In this document: positions 17,559 through 26,138 of the stretch, piece by piece
Layout of the letters: each line of letters starts with the position of its first letter
How positions within the stretch are numbered: position 1 is the first letter of the stretch
NCBI GenBank assembly: GCA_964511645.1
Contig: CAZEGV010000023.1
Span: forward strand, 1 to 39,259
Length of the DNA: 39,259 nt
Reading direction: 5' to 3'
Source: CAZEGV01 sp964511645
GTDB taxonomy: Bacteria > Bacteroidota > Bacteroidia > Cytophagales > JAAEPT01
Notes under the pieces: model-generated
Told to the model about the DNA's origin: nothing
What the model saw: the letters and a program-made list of their open reading frames with translations, nothing else
The model's database searches: none
Position numbers and translations under genes: made by a program

Positions 17559-18728
17559 CTACTGAAATTTCAAACCTTTTTTATTTGCTTGTATTTTAAC
17601 AGCATCTATCATAACCTTATCAAGTGAATTTTCTTGATTGGTGTTTTTTCTTTTCTCAGCTACGTATATTCTACGCTTTGTGTTAAGAGTTTGTATCTCT
17701 GTCTGGATGCGTTTTCTTTCAGTACTTTTTTCTGCGACATACACTTTCCTTTTTTCCGTACTCATGTTTTTCATTACCTCAGGCAAAGATTTTTCTTCCA
17801 TTTCTTCTACTGCTTCATTATCTCCTTCAGCAAGGTCTACCAAATCCCATTTTTTGTTTCGATAAAACCCCGAACTTTTGGATACACTTCTTTTTACCTT
17901 GTTTGCTTTGCTATAGGTTGCTGCATTAGCATCTTGCCTGATTTGATTTTCTTTTTTCATCCTACCCAAATTCCCATAAGGAATGTAAGTACCATTTAGA
18001 CTAGTATTAAGTGAATCTATCTTATCATCATAAGGAGATTCAATAAATACAGTTTGTCTATTTTGCTGAATACTCATATAAGTCCCTTTTGTGATATCTG
18101 CACCATCCTTCCAGCTAGAATTGACACCTTGTTGAAAATCCCCACAAAAAATCGTATTTACTGTTACACCATTTTTATTAGCATGCTCACAAGCAGTTTT
18201 ATAAAAAAAATTTCCTTGAGTAAAAGGCTCATTTCCAGCAATGAAAATCATCTTTACATCTGCTTCATTTGTTCCCCACTCTAGTTGGTTAAGCGAAGTT
18301 TCTATCACTTGTCCGCAGTATTCATTTCCACCATTAGTTTTTAATGAGAATAATTTTTCAGAAATTAAATCCAAATCATCAGTTAGTGTACAAACCTGTC
18401 TGATATGCCCTTCGGATGCAGGAAGCCTATCATTTCCATATTCATACAAAGCAATTTGGAGCGCAGGTTTAGAGTCGTCATTACATTTGGAAGTTGCCAA
18501 CTCATTCACAATCGTCCAAAGCTGAGATTTTGCTTGGTCTATAAGTCCATCCATACTATTACTTGTGTCCAGCAGTAAAGCAATTTTGATACTTTGCTTA
18601 GCTTGTGTTGTAGTTTGGCTTTGTTGATGAGAAGTATTAGCCTCTACTTGTTGGCAAGCAATAGCCGTATTGCCAATCATGCTAATAAGTAAAGTAGCTG
18701 AGATAATTTTTTTTCTAAATGATTTCAT
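17559..18728 (-). CDS. VWA domain-containing lipoprotein
   Basis: The 389-aa product has a signal with a plausible lipobox (TAIAC, Cys25), a Gln/Thr linker, and a von Willebrand factor A domain starting near residue 46. The MIDAS metal site DTSNS (Asp54, Ser56, Ser58) is intact. Later family features include LKTNGGNEYCG and FIAGNEPFTQG. After the domain comes a charged tail holding two copies of a KRxxYVAEK motif. This VWA family is periplasmic or envelope-bound; its partners are unknown. It is co-oriented with the SIMPL/DUF4349 cluster, but about 180 bp containing a hairpin repeat separate them, so co-transcription is uncertain. Confidence 0.87.
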   Translation of the reverse strand: MKSFRKKIISATLLISMIGNTAIACQQVEANTSHQQSQTTTQAKQSIKIALLLDTSNSMDGLIDQAKSQLWTIVNELATSKCNDDSKPALQIALYEYGNDRLPASEGHIRQVCTLTDDLDLISEKLFSLKTNGGNEYCGQVIETSLNQLEWGTNEADVKMIFIAGNEPFTQGNFFYKTACEHANKNGVTVNTIFCGDFQQGVNSSWKDGADITKGTYMSIQQNRQTVFIESPYDDKIDSLNTSLNGTYIPYGNLGRMKKENQIRQDANAATYSKANKVKRSVSKSSGFYRNKKWDLVDLAEGDNEAVEEMEEKSLPEVMKNMSTEKRKVYVAEKSTERKRIQTEIQTLNTKRRIYVAEKRKNTNQENSLDKVMIDAVKIQANKKGLKFQ

Positions 18729-18783
18729 AATAGTTTCTTTTTTTTAGTACACTGCTAAAGTAGAATGAAAATAATTTTTAAAA

Positions 18784-18878
18784 TACTTAGAATAAGTAAG
18801 TGAGCACTTTCACTTAGTAAAAGCATAGCTTGACTTAGTAAACAGGAACAGAGTACTCAGTATAGCTTCCTTCACTTA
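18784..18878. promoter_or_regulatory. Repeated heptamer region between divergent VWA and kinase genes
   Basis: TAAGTGA (18797) and TCACTTA (18810) form an inverted pair with a 6-bp spacer. TGACTTA recurs at 18831, exactly 21 bp after the previous copy, and TCACTTA again at 18872. The longer stretch ACTTAGTAAA is repeated at 18812 and 18833. This looks like a multi-site operator serving one or both divergent genes, but no regulator can be named. Confidence 0.4.
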
Positions 18879-18927
18879 AAAACACATTTTTTTTATTCAA
18901 AATAGTTCTTTATGTTTACCGTAGACA

Positions 18928-20835
18928 ATGAAAATAAGGCTACTATATATCGGATTAATACTAAGTTTGGCTATTCAGCTAGGATTGGGGCAGAATAATA
19001 AGTCAAGTGGTTACTTTAAAAGTAAGTCTTTATCTACTATAGATGTACCCGCTTTACTTCAGAAGGCAAGAGCAGTAAAAGTCACTAACCCTCAAAAAGC
19101 CATTACTTATATAGAAGGGGCTGTGATAGCTGCCAAAAAACAAAAAAGAAAAGACTATGAAGCAAAGTGTTACCACCTATTAGGTGATATCAATAGAGAT
19201 GTCAAACAATGGGAGATAGCCATTCAAAATTATTCTTTGGCTTTGGCATTATATCCCAAGGTTAACAAAAAAGAGGATAAGGAAGTACTTTTTCAGTTGG
19301 CAGAGTGTGAGCAAAAATACAAACATTACAAAGATGCTTTAGAACATTATTTGTTGTACCAAAAAAAGACATCAAGTCAGGCAGAACAATTTCGAGTGCA
19401 AACAGGCTTAGGAGATTTGTATTATAAACAATATAATTATACAGCGGCAGAGATACATTATACAAAAGCTTTGGCTGTAGCCAAAAATCTCAAAAAAAAA
19501 CAAAACATAAGTATTGCTAAGGCAAATTTGGCAAAGATATATGCCAATCAGCAAAAAACAGAAGAGGCAGAAGAATTACTTGAAGATGTAGAAATTAGTA
19601 GTAAGAATAATTTTTATGATGGGGATTATCAAAACGAGGCAGTTCAGGAAGCTAAAGAAGAAGTAGCAAACCAATACGAAAAAGAAGGAAGAATAGAAAA
19701 GAGTATTGCTGTTCGTAAAAGGATGAATACAAATCAAGCCCCAGAATATAGAATTAATCAAAATCAAAAAGTAGCCGAAACATATTTGTATAACGGTGAG
19801 GTAGATAAAGCAATAGTAGAGTTAAAGAAAAATATTGTGTTAGCGGAAGCAAATAAATTAGAAGGAAAAAAAGCAGAGGCACATAAAGTATTATCAGAGG
19901 CGTTAAATAAAAAAGGAGAAACAAAAAAAGCTTTAGAGGAGTATAAAAAGTATATTTGGAGTAAAGATGTTGACTTAGAACAAAAAAAACAAAAAACAAA
20001 AACAAGGGAAGATATTGTCAAAAGACAAAAAAACTTTGATTTTATCAGTAAGGACTATGAGATTTATGAAACAGAGGAAGAATTATTAAAAGAGCAGAAT
20101 AGGAGACAGGGATGGATCATCTATTCTTTGCTTACCTTATTGATTCTTGTGTTGATTGCATCTATTTTGATTTACCGTAGTGCTTCTGCTAAACATAAAG
20201 CAAATCAAATGTTGGCACTCAAATCTTTACGTAGCCAAATGAATCCTCATTTTATTTTTAACGCACTTAACTCGGTTAATAGCTTTATTTCTAAAAATGA
20301 TGAACGAAGTGCTAATAAATTTTTGGCTGAATTCTCTCGTCTTATGCGGATGGTACTCAATAACTCTAAGGAAGAATTTATTTCCTTACAAGAGGAAATG
20401 GAGCTGATTACTCTGTATCTTAAGCTTGAGCATTATCGCTTTAGAGATAAGTTTGATTATACTTTAGAAATAGATTCAATCATCAATTTAGAGAACACTC
20501 AAATCCCACCAATGCTTATCCAACCATTTATAGAAAATGCTGTTTGGCATGGCTTACGTTATAAAAAAGAGTTTGGAATGTTGAATGTGAAACTCTCTCG
20601 GCAAGATAATGGTAGCATTTTGGTAGAGATAAAAGACAATGGAGTAGGTAGGCAGAAGTCGTTGGAACTAAAAACAGCTAACCAGCAAAAAGATTCTCAA
20701 GGACTCAAAAACACCCAAGAGAGAGTTAAACTCATCAATAAACTGTATAAAACAAGATATACGCTTAGCATTGAAGACTTGGACATTAGTCAAGAAGATG
20801 TGGGTACTTGTATTGTGTTGGTTATAAAGAGTTGA
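18928..20835 (+). CDS. TPR-containing LytS/YehU-type sensor histidine kinase
   Basis: The 635-aa product has a signal peptide (1-22), a periplasmic TPR array (about 35-370), a membrane helix (about 396-416) and a cytoplasmic kinase module of the His_kinase (PF06580) type. The phosphoacceptor His441 lies in QMNPHFIFNALNS, the ATP-binding N-box Asn537 in PFIENAVWHG, and a G-box is seen as DNGVGRQ. Such kinases normally phosphorylate a LytTR-type response regulator encoded next door. None follows here, so it is an orphan. The periplasmic TPRs suggest sensing through a protein partner. The gene is divergent from the VWA gene, sharing a 199-bp spacer with repeated heptamers. Confidence 0.92.
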   Translation: MKIRLLYIGLILSLAIQLGLGQNNKSSGYFKSKSLSTIDVPALLQKARAVKVTNPQKAITYIEGAVIAAKKQKRKDYEAKCYHLLGDINRDVKQWEIAIQNYSLALALYPKVNKKEDKEVLFQLAECEQKYKHYKDALEHYLLYQKKTSSQAEQFRVQTGLGDLYYKQYNYTAAEIHYTKALAVAKNLKKKQNISIAKANLAKIYANQQKTEEAEELLEDVEISSKNNFYDGDYQNEAVQEAKEEVANQYEKEGRIEKSIAVRKRMNTNQAPEYRINQNQKVAETYLYNGEVDKAIVELKKNIVLAEANKLEGKKAEAHKVLSEALNKKGETKKALEEYKKYIWSKDVDLEQKKQKTKTREDIVKRQKNFDFISKDYEIYETEEELLKEQNRRQGWIIYSLLTLLILVLIASILIYRSASAKHKANQMLALKSLRSQMNPHFIFNALNSVNSFISKNDERSANKFLAEFSRLMRMVLNNSKEEFISLQEEMELITLYLKLEHYRFRDKFDYTLEIDSIINLENTQIPPMLIQPFIENAVWHGLRYKKEFGMLNVKLSRQDNGSILVEIKDNGVGRQKSLELKTANQQKDSQGLKNTQERVKLINKLYKTRYTLSIEDLDISQEDVGTCIVLVIKS

Positions 20836-21139
20836 TGAAAAACCTTCTCATAATTTGATGAAGAGAAAAAAAGAGAAGTTTTAACTTTTCTTGCGTTAGG
20901 GGTTGACGTGGAAATCCTTTTTTGTTTTTATGATTTTTGTACTTCGATGAGCTTAGGATGACAGAATCATAAAAATAAAAAAGATTGAGAACAAAAAACC
21001 CGACCGCATGAGCCGTCCTTTTGGCGAATGTGGAAACGCCCAAATAGTCTTGATAAATCACACAAATATTAATTCATTTGGGATGAAAACTGCCTAATAT
21101 AAAAAAAGTGATTGTGAGAGTTTTGAGACGGTCTTGATT
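20836..21139. other. 304-bp intergenic region between convergent genes
   Basis: It holds hairpin element copy 3 (20896-21006) and, 21 bp further on, an ATGTGGAAACGCC motif (21028-21040) that recurs at 31630-31642. A spurious 79-codon frame on the minus strand merely translates the repeat. No gene is seen. Confidence 0.7.
20896..21006 (+). repeat. Intergenic hairpin element, copy 3
   Basis: Flanks TTAGGGGTTGACGTGGAAATCC and GATTGAGAACAAAAAACCCGACCG enclose an 18-bp stem (20918-20935 with 20965-20982) with a single G-T opposition. The loop carries TTCGATGAGCTTAGGATGAC, a variant of the loop module also seen in copies 1 and 5. Confidence 0.8.
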
Positions 21140-21886
21140 CTACTCGAAAAATATAGTTAAAGACACCGAATAGGTTGAAATTTTATCAATGCTATTATAT
21201 GTTAATTGATTTTTTTTGTCTTCAACAAATAAATTACTTAAGCCATAAGAAAACCGAAGCTCTGGCGCTAGCTTAAATAAAGGATAGTAAATATCTAAAC
21301 CCAAACCATATTCTAAAGAAAAACCGAGAGGTTTGGTCTGTATATTAAGTGCTTCTTTTAATTTTCGCTTAGCCCCAACAGAAATACTAGTTTTTACACC
21401 TGCAAGCATATACATCCGAGTATTACGGCGTCGAGCACTCTTGAATTTATACAGCAAAGGCAATTCTATTGTAGACGACTCAAATATTGCTGTAACGGGT
21501 TTTTTATTCACATCTTGGTAAACAAAATTTATTTTCCGCTCATAAAAACCGACATAAGGTGCAAAACGTAAATCCGATAATTCACTTACTCTAAAGTTAA
21601 ACAAAAAACCAATTGTAAACCCCGTAGAAAATGAAGGAAATACACTTTTAACTATGGTCTGATTTAAAAATCTCTCAGAATGGCGTAATCTATAACCTGA
21701 ATGAGTCAAGCCTAATTGAAAACCATAATGCACAAAACGATTATCGTAAGACGGTAAATTGATTCCTACTGGCGTTTTATGCGTAGTTTGAGCTGATGCA
21801 ACACCGTAGGCAAACATCAACAATACACAAAGTATTATTTTTCTCCAATATAGATTGAGCTGATACCCAGTGTCAATTGTTTGCAT
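21140..21886 (-). CDS. porT: PorT-like T9SS outer-membrane protein
   Basis: The 248-aa product has a signal peptide ending in ASAQ (about residue 33) and an eight-strand-like outer-membrane barrel pattern, with FVHYGFQLGLTHSGYRL early, FSTGFTIGFLFNFRVS and a C-terminal strand ending FFE. PorT is needed for T9SS secretion in Porphyromonas, and the ubiE-porT gene pair is, from memory, conserved in Bacteroidota. The only suitable ATG (21886) lies 52 bases inside ubiE in another frame, giving an unusually long positively charged-region lead of about 15 residues before the hydrophobic core. Barrel family assignment is from pattern and context. Confidence 0.82.
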   Translation of the reverse strand: MQTIDTGYQLNLYWRKIILCVLLMFAYGVASAQTTHKTPVGINLPSYDNRFVHYGFQLGLTHSGYRLRHSERFLNQTIVKSVFPSFSTGFTIGFLFNFRVSELSDLRFAPYVGFYERKINFVYQDVNKKPVTAIFESSTIELPLLYKFKSARRRNTRMYMLAGVKTSISVGAKRKLKEALNIQTKPLGFSLEYGLGLDIYYPLFKLAPELRFSYGLSNLFVEDKKNQLTYNSIDKISTYSVSLTIFFE

Positions 21887-22566
21887 TTTGTGTTTTTAAA
21901 TTTTAATTTTTGTAAAATCTCTAAAAAGGCATCCCCATTAGGAAAAGCATTTACAGATTCTGGCAGATATGTATATGCCGAATTATCTTTAGATATCAAC
22001 TTACCTACTTTTGGTAAAATGTATTTAAAATAAAACGTATACAATTGTTTAAACGGAAATATTGTAGGCTTTGAAAACTCTAAGACTACCACTACTCCGT
22101 CTTTTTTTAATACTCTATAAAACTCTTGTAAGCCTTTTTCTAAATGGGCAAAATTACGCACTCCAAAACCTACTATGATTGCATCAAACGATTCATTTTC
22201 GTAAGGCATATCTTCTGAATCACCATACTGTAAGTTAATTTTATCCTGTAAACCCAATTTTAAGACTTTCTTTTTACCCACCTCCAGCATTCCTTTCGAA
22301 ATATCAATACCTTCTATATGGTCTGGATTAAGCGACATTGCTTCTATCGCAAAATCTCCTGTACCTGTTGCTACATCTAGTATTTGTTTAGGAGAATGTT
22401 TTTTTAAGAGTTTAACTGCTTTTTTTCTCCAAAGGATATCTATTCCCATACTCAGTACATGATTTAGTAAATCATATTTAGAAGAAATTTTATCAAACAT
22501 ACTAGCAACCTGCTCTTTTTTACTTTCCTCGCTATCTTTGTAAGGTAATACTGTTTTAGAAGCCAT
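21835..22566 (-). CDS. ubiE: Demethylmenaquinone methyltransferase UbiE/MenG
   Basis: The enzyme methylates demethylmenaquinone with S-adenosylmethionine, the last step of menaquinone synthesis, acting at the cytoplasmic membrane face. The 243-aa length is standard. Visible features are VASMFDKISSKYDLLNHVLSMG at the N-terminus, the SAM-binding motif LDVATGTGDFAIEA (63-76), a GIDISKGML loop and the VVVLEFSKP motif typical of UbiE. The 3' end overlaps porT by 52 bp, so the pair is co-transcribed. The porE-like gene lies 103 bp upstream on the same strand. Confidence 0.95.
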   Translation of the reverse strand: MASKTVLPYKDSEESKKEQVASMFDKISSKYDLLNHVLSMGIDILWRKKAVKLLKKHSPKQILDVATGTGDFAIEAMSLNPDHIEGIDISKGMLEVGKKKVLKLGLQDKINLQYGDSEDMPYENESFDAIIVGFGVRNFAHLEKGLQEFYRVLKKDGVVVVLEFSKPTIFPFKQLYTFYFKYILPKVGKLISKDNSAYTYLPESVNAFPNGDAFLEILQKLKFKNTKCKQLTLGISSIYIGEK

Positions 22567-22669
22567 AATTAATCAATATCTAATGAACTCCCGACCTTGT
22601 GGTAGCTGAGAGTATAACTGAATCCTCACAAAAATATTATAGATTTATTTAAAAAAGTACTTTTTTGAA

Positions 22670-24682
22670 TTATTTCGACAAAATAATAAATTCTGTACGT
22701 CTATTTATCTCTCTTCCTTCCTCTTCATCATCATTAGAAGCCAAAGGTCTACTTTCTCCATATCCTTTTGCGATAATTCTAGATCCATCTACACCTTTCT
22801 TTATCAAATAATTACGAACAGCCAATGCCCTCTGTTGTGACAACCTATCGTTATAGCTAGGTGAGCCTATAAAGCAAGTATGACCAGCTAACTCAATGAC
22901 AGCACTTGGACTGTCATTCATGAATTTCAATAATAAATTTAACTCCTGAATAGATTTGTGACTAATCGTGTGCTTATCAAATGCAAAGTACACATTACGC
23001 AGGATGTTTACTTTTTTCACTTTAGGAGCTTTCAATACTACTATTTTTTTTAAAGTAAACTCTTCATCAGCCATCGCTGGGATCTCAAGTTTCATTGTTT
23101 GATACAAATACCCATCAGACTCTATAGTCAGCACGTAATTCTTCGCTTCTGTATTTCTGAATTCTGTTTGATACAATCCTTCAATCTCTTGTTGATTAAG
23201 GGTCGTATTGTTAGACAAGTCTGTCACTTTAATTTTGGTAGGTAAGAGTTCTGCGGCTTCATTCTGAACCATTACCTCCAAAAAGTATGATTGATCTCCT
23301 ACTGGGTTTTCAATTACTACTTCTGTAGTATCTATTTCTCTTGCTTGAGTAGTGTCCAGCACTGTATACACAGAGTCTCCTTTAATAATATGAGCTGGAT
23401 CTACAAGATATATATCATGCTCTCCATGGCTGTCTTTACGAGTAGTTGCATAATACGCTACTTCCCCATCCGCAGAGATTACAAAGTGTAAATCATCCTC
23501 TGGAGAGTTTACTGGATAACCTAAATTGACAGGATCTCTCCATTCTTCAGTTTCATCATCATACTCTATATAGTACACATCAAAGCCTCCCATACTATTA
23601 TGCCCTTTAGAGCTAAAGTACAATGTATTTGTATTCACATCGTAAGAAGGTCCATCCTCATCATATTCAGTATTGATTTTATCCCCTAAGTTTTCTGCGG
23701 TAAGCCACTTTCCTTTAGGCCCTAGTTTACTGTGATAAATGTCTAAACCGCCATTACCACCTTCTTTACCACTAGTATAAAATAAATGTTGTCCATCTGA
23801 AGATATAAATGCACTGGCTTCATATGCCTCTGTATTTATCATCTTAAAAGGCTTAGGTTTGTCCCAGTCATCTCCTTTTTTTTCTGCATAATAAATATCA
23901 CCATTATTATCCGAACGATAAATGAAAAGTTGTGTGTTATCTGGTGAGATCACTGTATTGGACTCATGAAAATCTGTATTAATCGCCTCTCCCATATTAA
24001 TGGCAGTCGTCCATTCCCCATTTACCTTTTTAGACATCCAGATATCTTCATAGTATTTATTGTCCACATCCTTAAGGCTTCCTGTAGAACCACTTCGGCG
24101 AGAAGTAAATATTAACGTATTTCCATCTACCGACAAAGTAGGGGCGTACTCTTCGTATTCTGTATTGATGCTAGACCCTAACTGAGTAAGGTTAATTGGC
24201 TTGGGGTTATTGACGAATTTCTTTGCGTTTTCACATTCTTCAATTTTTCTGTCCGTCTTTTTTAGTAATCCTGCTACATTTTCACCTAAAAACAATCTTC
24301 TATTGGTTTCAAGCTCATCTTTAAAAAGGATGTAAAAATTGATTGCTTCATCAAATTGATATTGATAACGATAAGCTTCTCCTATCAAAAAGAAAATTTT
24401 ATTTGATATTTCTGGGTCTAAATCGTATGCTTTTTTTAGTGATTCTATAGCTAAACCTTTACGGTCAGTTGTTTGCAGGTAACATTTACCTAAATAGAAA
24501 TATGCCTTTACATTGTTTTCATTGTGCTCTAGTGCTTGCTCAAAAACCTCTAAAGCATCCTCGTAATCACCAAAATCAAACATCTCTATGCCTAACTCCA
24601 CTAAGAGTTTATCTGTTTGGGCGTGTGATACTCCCCAAAACAGTACGAAAATTAATACTATATATTTTTTCACAATCTTCAT
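22670..24682 (-). CDS. porE: PorE-like T9SS protein: TPR, beta-propeller, regulatory and OmpA-type domains
   Basis: The 670-aa product shows the PorE domain order. It has a signal peptide (1-22), TPRs (about 25-140), a WD40-like (PD40) propeller (about 170-420) with repeated DIY and LFYTS-type blades, a carboxypeptidase-regulatory-like segment (about 465-550) and an OmpA-C peptidoglycan-binding domain (about 560-670) ending NRRTEFIILSK. PorE is an outer-membrane-associated T9SS protein that anchors the machine to peptidoglycan. The OmpA loop reads GHTCFIG, with Cys603 where most OmpA domains have the peptidoglycan-contacting Asp. Many Bacteroidota encode several proteins of this architecture, so orthology to PorE rather than a paralogue is likely but unproven. 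Confidence 0.78.
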   Translation of the reverse strand: MKIVKKYIVLIFVLFWGVSHAQTDKLLVELGIEMFDFGDYEDALEVFEQALEHNENNVKAYFYLGKCYLQTTDRKGLAIESLKKAYDLDPEISNKIFFLIGEAYRYQYQFDEAINFYILFKDELETNRRLFLGENVAGLLKKTDRKIEECENAKKFVNNPKPINLTQLGSSINTEYEEYAPTLSVDGNTLIFTSRRSGSTGSLKDVDNKYYEDIWMSKKVNGEWTTAINMGEAINTDFHESNTVISPDNTQLFIYRSDNNGDIYYAEKKGDDWDKPKPFKMINTEAYEASAFISSDGQHLFYTSGKEGGNGGLDIYHSKLGPKGKWLTAENLGDKINTEYDEDGPSYDVNTNTLYFSSKGHNSMGGFDVYYIEYDDETEEWRDPVNLGYPVNSPEDDLHFVISADGEVAYYATTRKDSHGEHDIYLVDPAHIIKGDSVYTVLDTTQAREIDTTEVVIENPVGDQSYFLEVMVQNEAAELLPTKIKVTDLSNNTTLNQQEIEGLYQTEFRNTEAKNYVLTIESDGYLYQTMKLEIPAMADEEFTLKKIVVLKAPKVKKVNILRNVYFAFDKHTISHKSIQELNLLLKFMNDSPSAVIELAGHTCFIGSPSYNDRLSQQRALAVRNYLIKKGVDGSRIIAKGYGESRPLASNDDEEEGREINRRTEFIILSK

Positions 24683-24714
24683 CTACAGTTCTACACCAAA
24701 ACCCAATTTATCCA

Positions 24715-24745
24715 CAATTCTATAAAAATAATACTTTATCATCAA
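24715..24745 (-). promoter_or_regulatory. Predicted promoter of the porE-like gene
   Basis: On the minus strand, TTG (24745-24743), a 20-bp spacer and TAGAATTG (24722-24715) fit the Bacteroidota pattern with one mismatch. The predicted transcript start is roughly 25 bp before the ATG. Confidence 0.4.
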
Positions 24746-24825
24746 TTTTATTCCATTCTACTCAAAAAAAAAGCAGCTATTAACTTCGTTTATGAAAATG
24801 AAATGTTTTGTTTTGTAATTCAATT

Positions 24826-25428
24826 ATGAAAAAGAAAAATACCATACAATCCGTTAGCTTTGAGAAAAGTAGCCAAAATATACAGCAGTGTCCGACAAGT
24901 ACAATGCCCGAAATAGCTTTTATCGGTAGGTCTAACGTAGGGAAATCTTCTTTAATCAATGCTATTTGTAATAGAAAAGGTTTAGCAAAAACTTCTTCTA
25001 CTCCTGGTAAAACTCAACTAATCAACCATTTCCTTGTCAATGAGAAATGGTATTTAGTAGATTTACCTGGTTATGGATGGGCTAGTGTCTCTAAAACAAA
25101 AAAAGCAGAGTGGGAAAAGAACATAACTAGATACCTCTTAGAACGAGAAAGTTTATATTGCCTTTTTGTATTGATCGACCTTAGATTGCCTCCTCAAAAA
25201 AAAGATGTTGAGTTTTTGGATTGGATAGGAGAAAACGAAATCCCTTTTGCAATCATTTTTACGAAGAGTGATAAAATATCAAACAATAAAATCCAAACAC
25301 AATTAAGGATGCATAAGCAACACCTACTCAAAACATGGGAAGAACTCCCTGAATTATTCACTACCTCTTCTGAAACAAAATTTGGCACAATAGATGTATT
25401 ACAGTATATTGAGAAAATTTTAAACTAA
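24826..25428 (+). CDS. engB: Ribosome biogenesis GTPase YihA/YsxC/EngB
   Basis: EngB is a small essential GTPase in late large-subunit ribosome assembly. The 200-aa product has the P-loop GRSNVGKSS (G1), STPGKT switch I (G2), DLPGYG (G3) and TKSDK (G4), all intact. The ATG giving MKKKNTIQ is chosen; an upstream TTG would add six residues with no family support. The gene is divergent from the porE-like gene and followed 28 bp later by the DUF5606 gene on the same strand. Confidence 0.95.
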   Translation: MKKKNTIQSVSFEKSSQNIQQCPTSTMPEIAFIGRSNVGKSSLINAICNRKGLAKTSSTPGKTQLINHFLVNEKWYLVDLPGYGWASVSKTKKAEWEKNITRYLLERESLYCLFVLIDLRLPPQKKDVEFLDWIGENEIPFAIIFTKSDKISNNKIQTQLRMHKQHLLKTWEELPELFTTSSETKFGTIDVLQYIEKILN

Positions 25429-25456
25429 AAAATAAGTAACGCAGTAAATAAACAAC

Positions 25457-25957
25457 ATGAAAGACTTACAACAAATCGCTTCAATCTCTGGTAAAGGTGG
25501 ACTTTTTAAAATAATCAAACCTACACGATCAGGGGTGATTTTGGAAGCATTAGATGGTACAAACAAAAAAAGTGTAGCAAATGCACAAAGTCGTGTATCA
25601 ATTCTTAAAGAAATCTCCATTTATACAACTACTTCAGAAGGCACTATTATGCTTGAAGATGTGTTGGTGAGTTTATACAAAAAATACGGAAAAGAGGTAT
25701 TGCCTATTGACTCTAAAGCTAGTTCTAGTGAACTATATGCTTTTTTGGAGGAAGTAGCACCTAGCTTTGATGAAGAACGTGTATACCCTTCAGATGTTAA
25801 AAAAATCATTAACTGGTATGGTGTATTAATCAAATATTATCCTCAATTATTTGACACCCCTGCTAAGGAAGAAAAACCAAAAGAAAAGAAGACTGCAAGT
25901 TCTAAAAAAACTACTGCAAAGAAAAAAACAAGTCCTAAAAACAAAAAACAAGCCTAA
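25457..25957 (+). CDS. DUF5606 domain-containing protein
   Basis: The 166-aa product starts with the DUF5606 signature (LQQIASISGKGGLFKIIKP, then VILEALDGTNKKS) and has a second conserved segment, PSFDEERVYPSDVKKIINWY. The last ~30 residues are a Lys/Ala/Thr-rich histone-like tail, which suggests nucleic-acid or acidic-partner binding. The family is essentially limited to Bacteroidota and has no assigned function. It lies 28 bp downstream of engB and is followed by a terminator, so the two probably form an operon. Confidence 0.85.
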   Translation: MKDLQQIASISGKGGLFKIIKPTRSGVILEALDGTNKKSVANAQSRVSILKEISIYTTTSEGTIMLEDVLVSLYKKYGKEVLPIDSKASSSELYAFLEEVAPSFDEERVYPSDVKKIINWYGVLIKYYPQLFDTPAKEEKPKEKKTASSKKTTAKKKTSPKNKKQA

Positions 25958-25976
25958 TCCTTTTTATTACTACTAG

Positions 25977-26009
25977 AAGTCTTAAATAGATGATGTTTAA
26001 GACTTTTTT
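25977..26009 (+). terminator. Intrinsic terminator after the DUF5606 gene
   Basis: A 10-bp perfect stem (25977-25986 with 25996-26005), a 9-base loop and a T6 run close the engB-DUF5606 transcript. Confidence 0.8.
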
Positions 26010-26095
26010 ATTTGTAGGACACTACATTTTTTCATTTTTTACGCAATGTGGAAACCTTTAAATGATTTTTACTGTGATATATAATTGCATTGCAT

Positions 26096-26103
26096 TATCT
26101 TTG
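26096..26103 (+). promoter_or_regulatory. Predicted -7 box of the carB promoter
   Basis: TATCTTTG matches the Bacteroidota TAnnTTTG consensus exactly and lies 35 bp before the carB ATG. No clear TTG -33 box is seen at the usual distance. Confidence 0.5.
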
Positions 26104-26138
26104 CTCCAATTTGAGCGTAAGAAAACAAAAACTATATA

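Noticed and set aside
20822..21061. 79-codon minus-strand frame over hairpin copy 3
   Set aside because: It translates the repeat and the kinase gene's end, has no ribosome-binding context and resembles no family.
26043..26060. AATGTGGAAAC upstream of carB, resembling the 21028/31630 motif
   Set aside because: The match is only 11 bases and the following GCC...TCTTGA part is missing.
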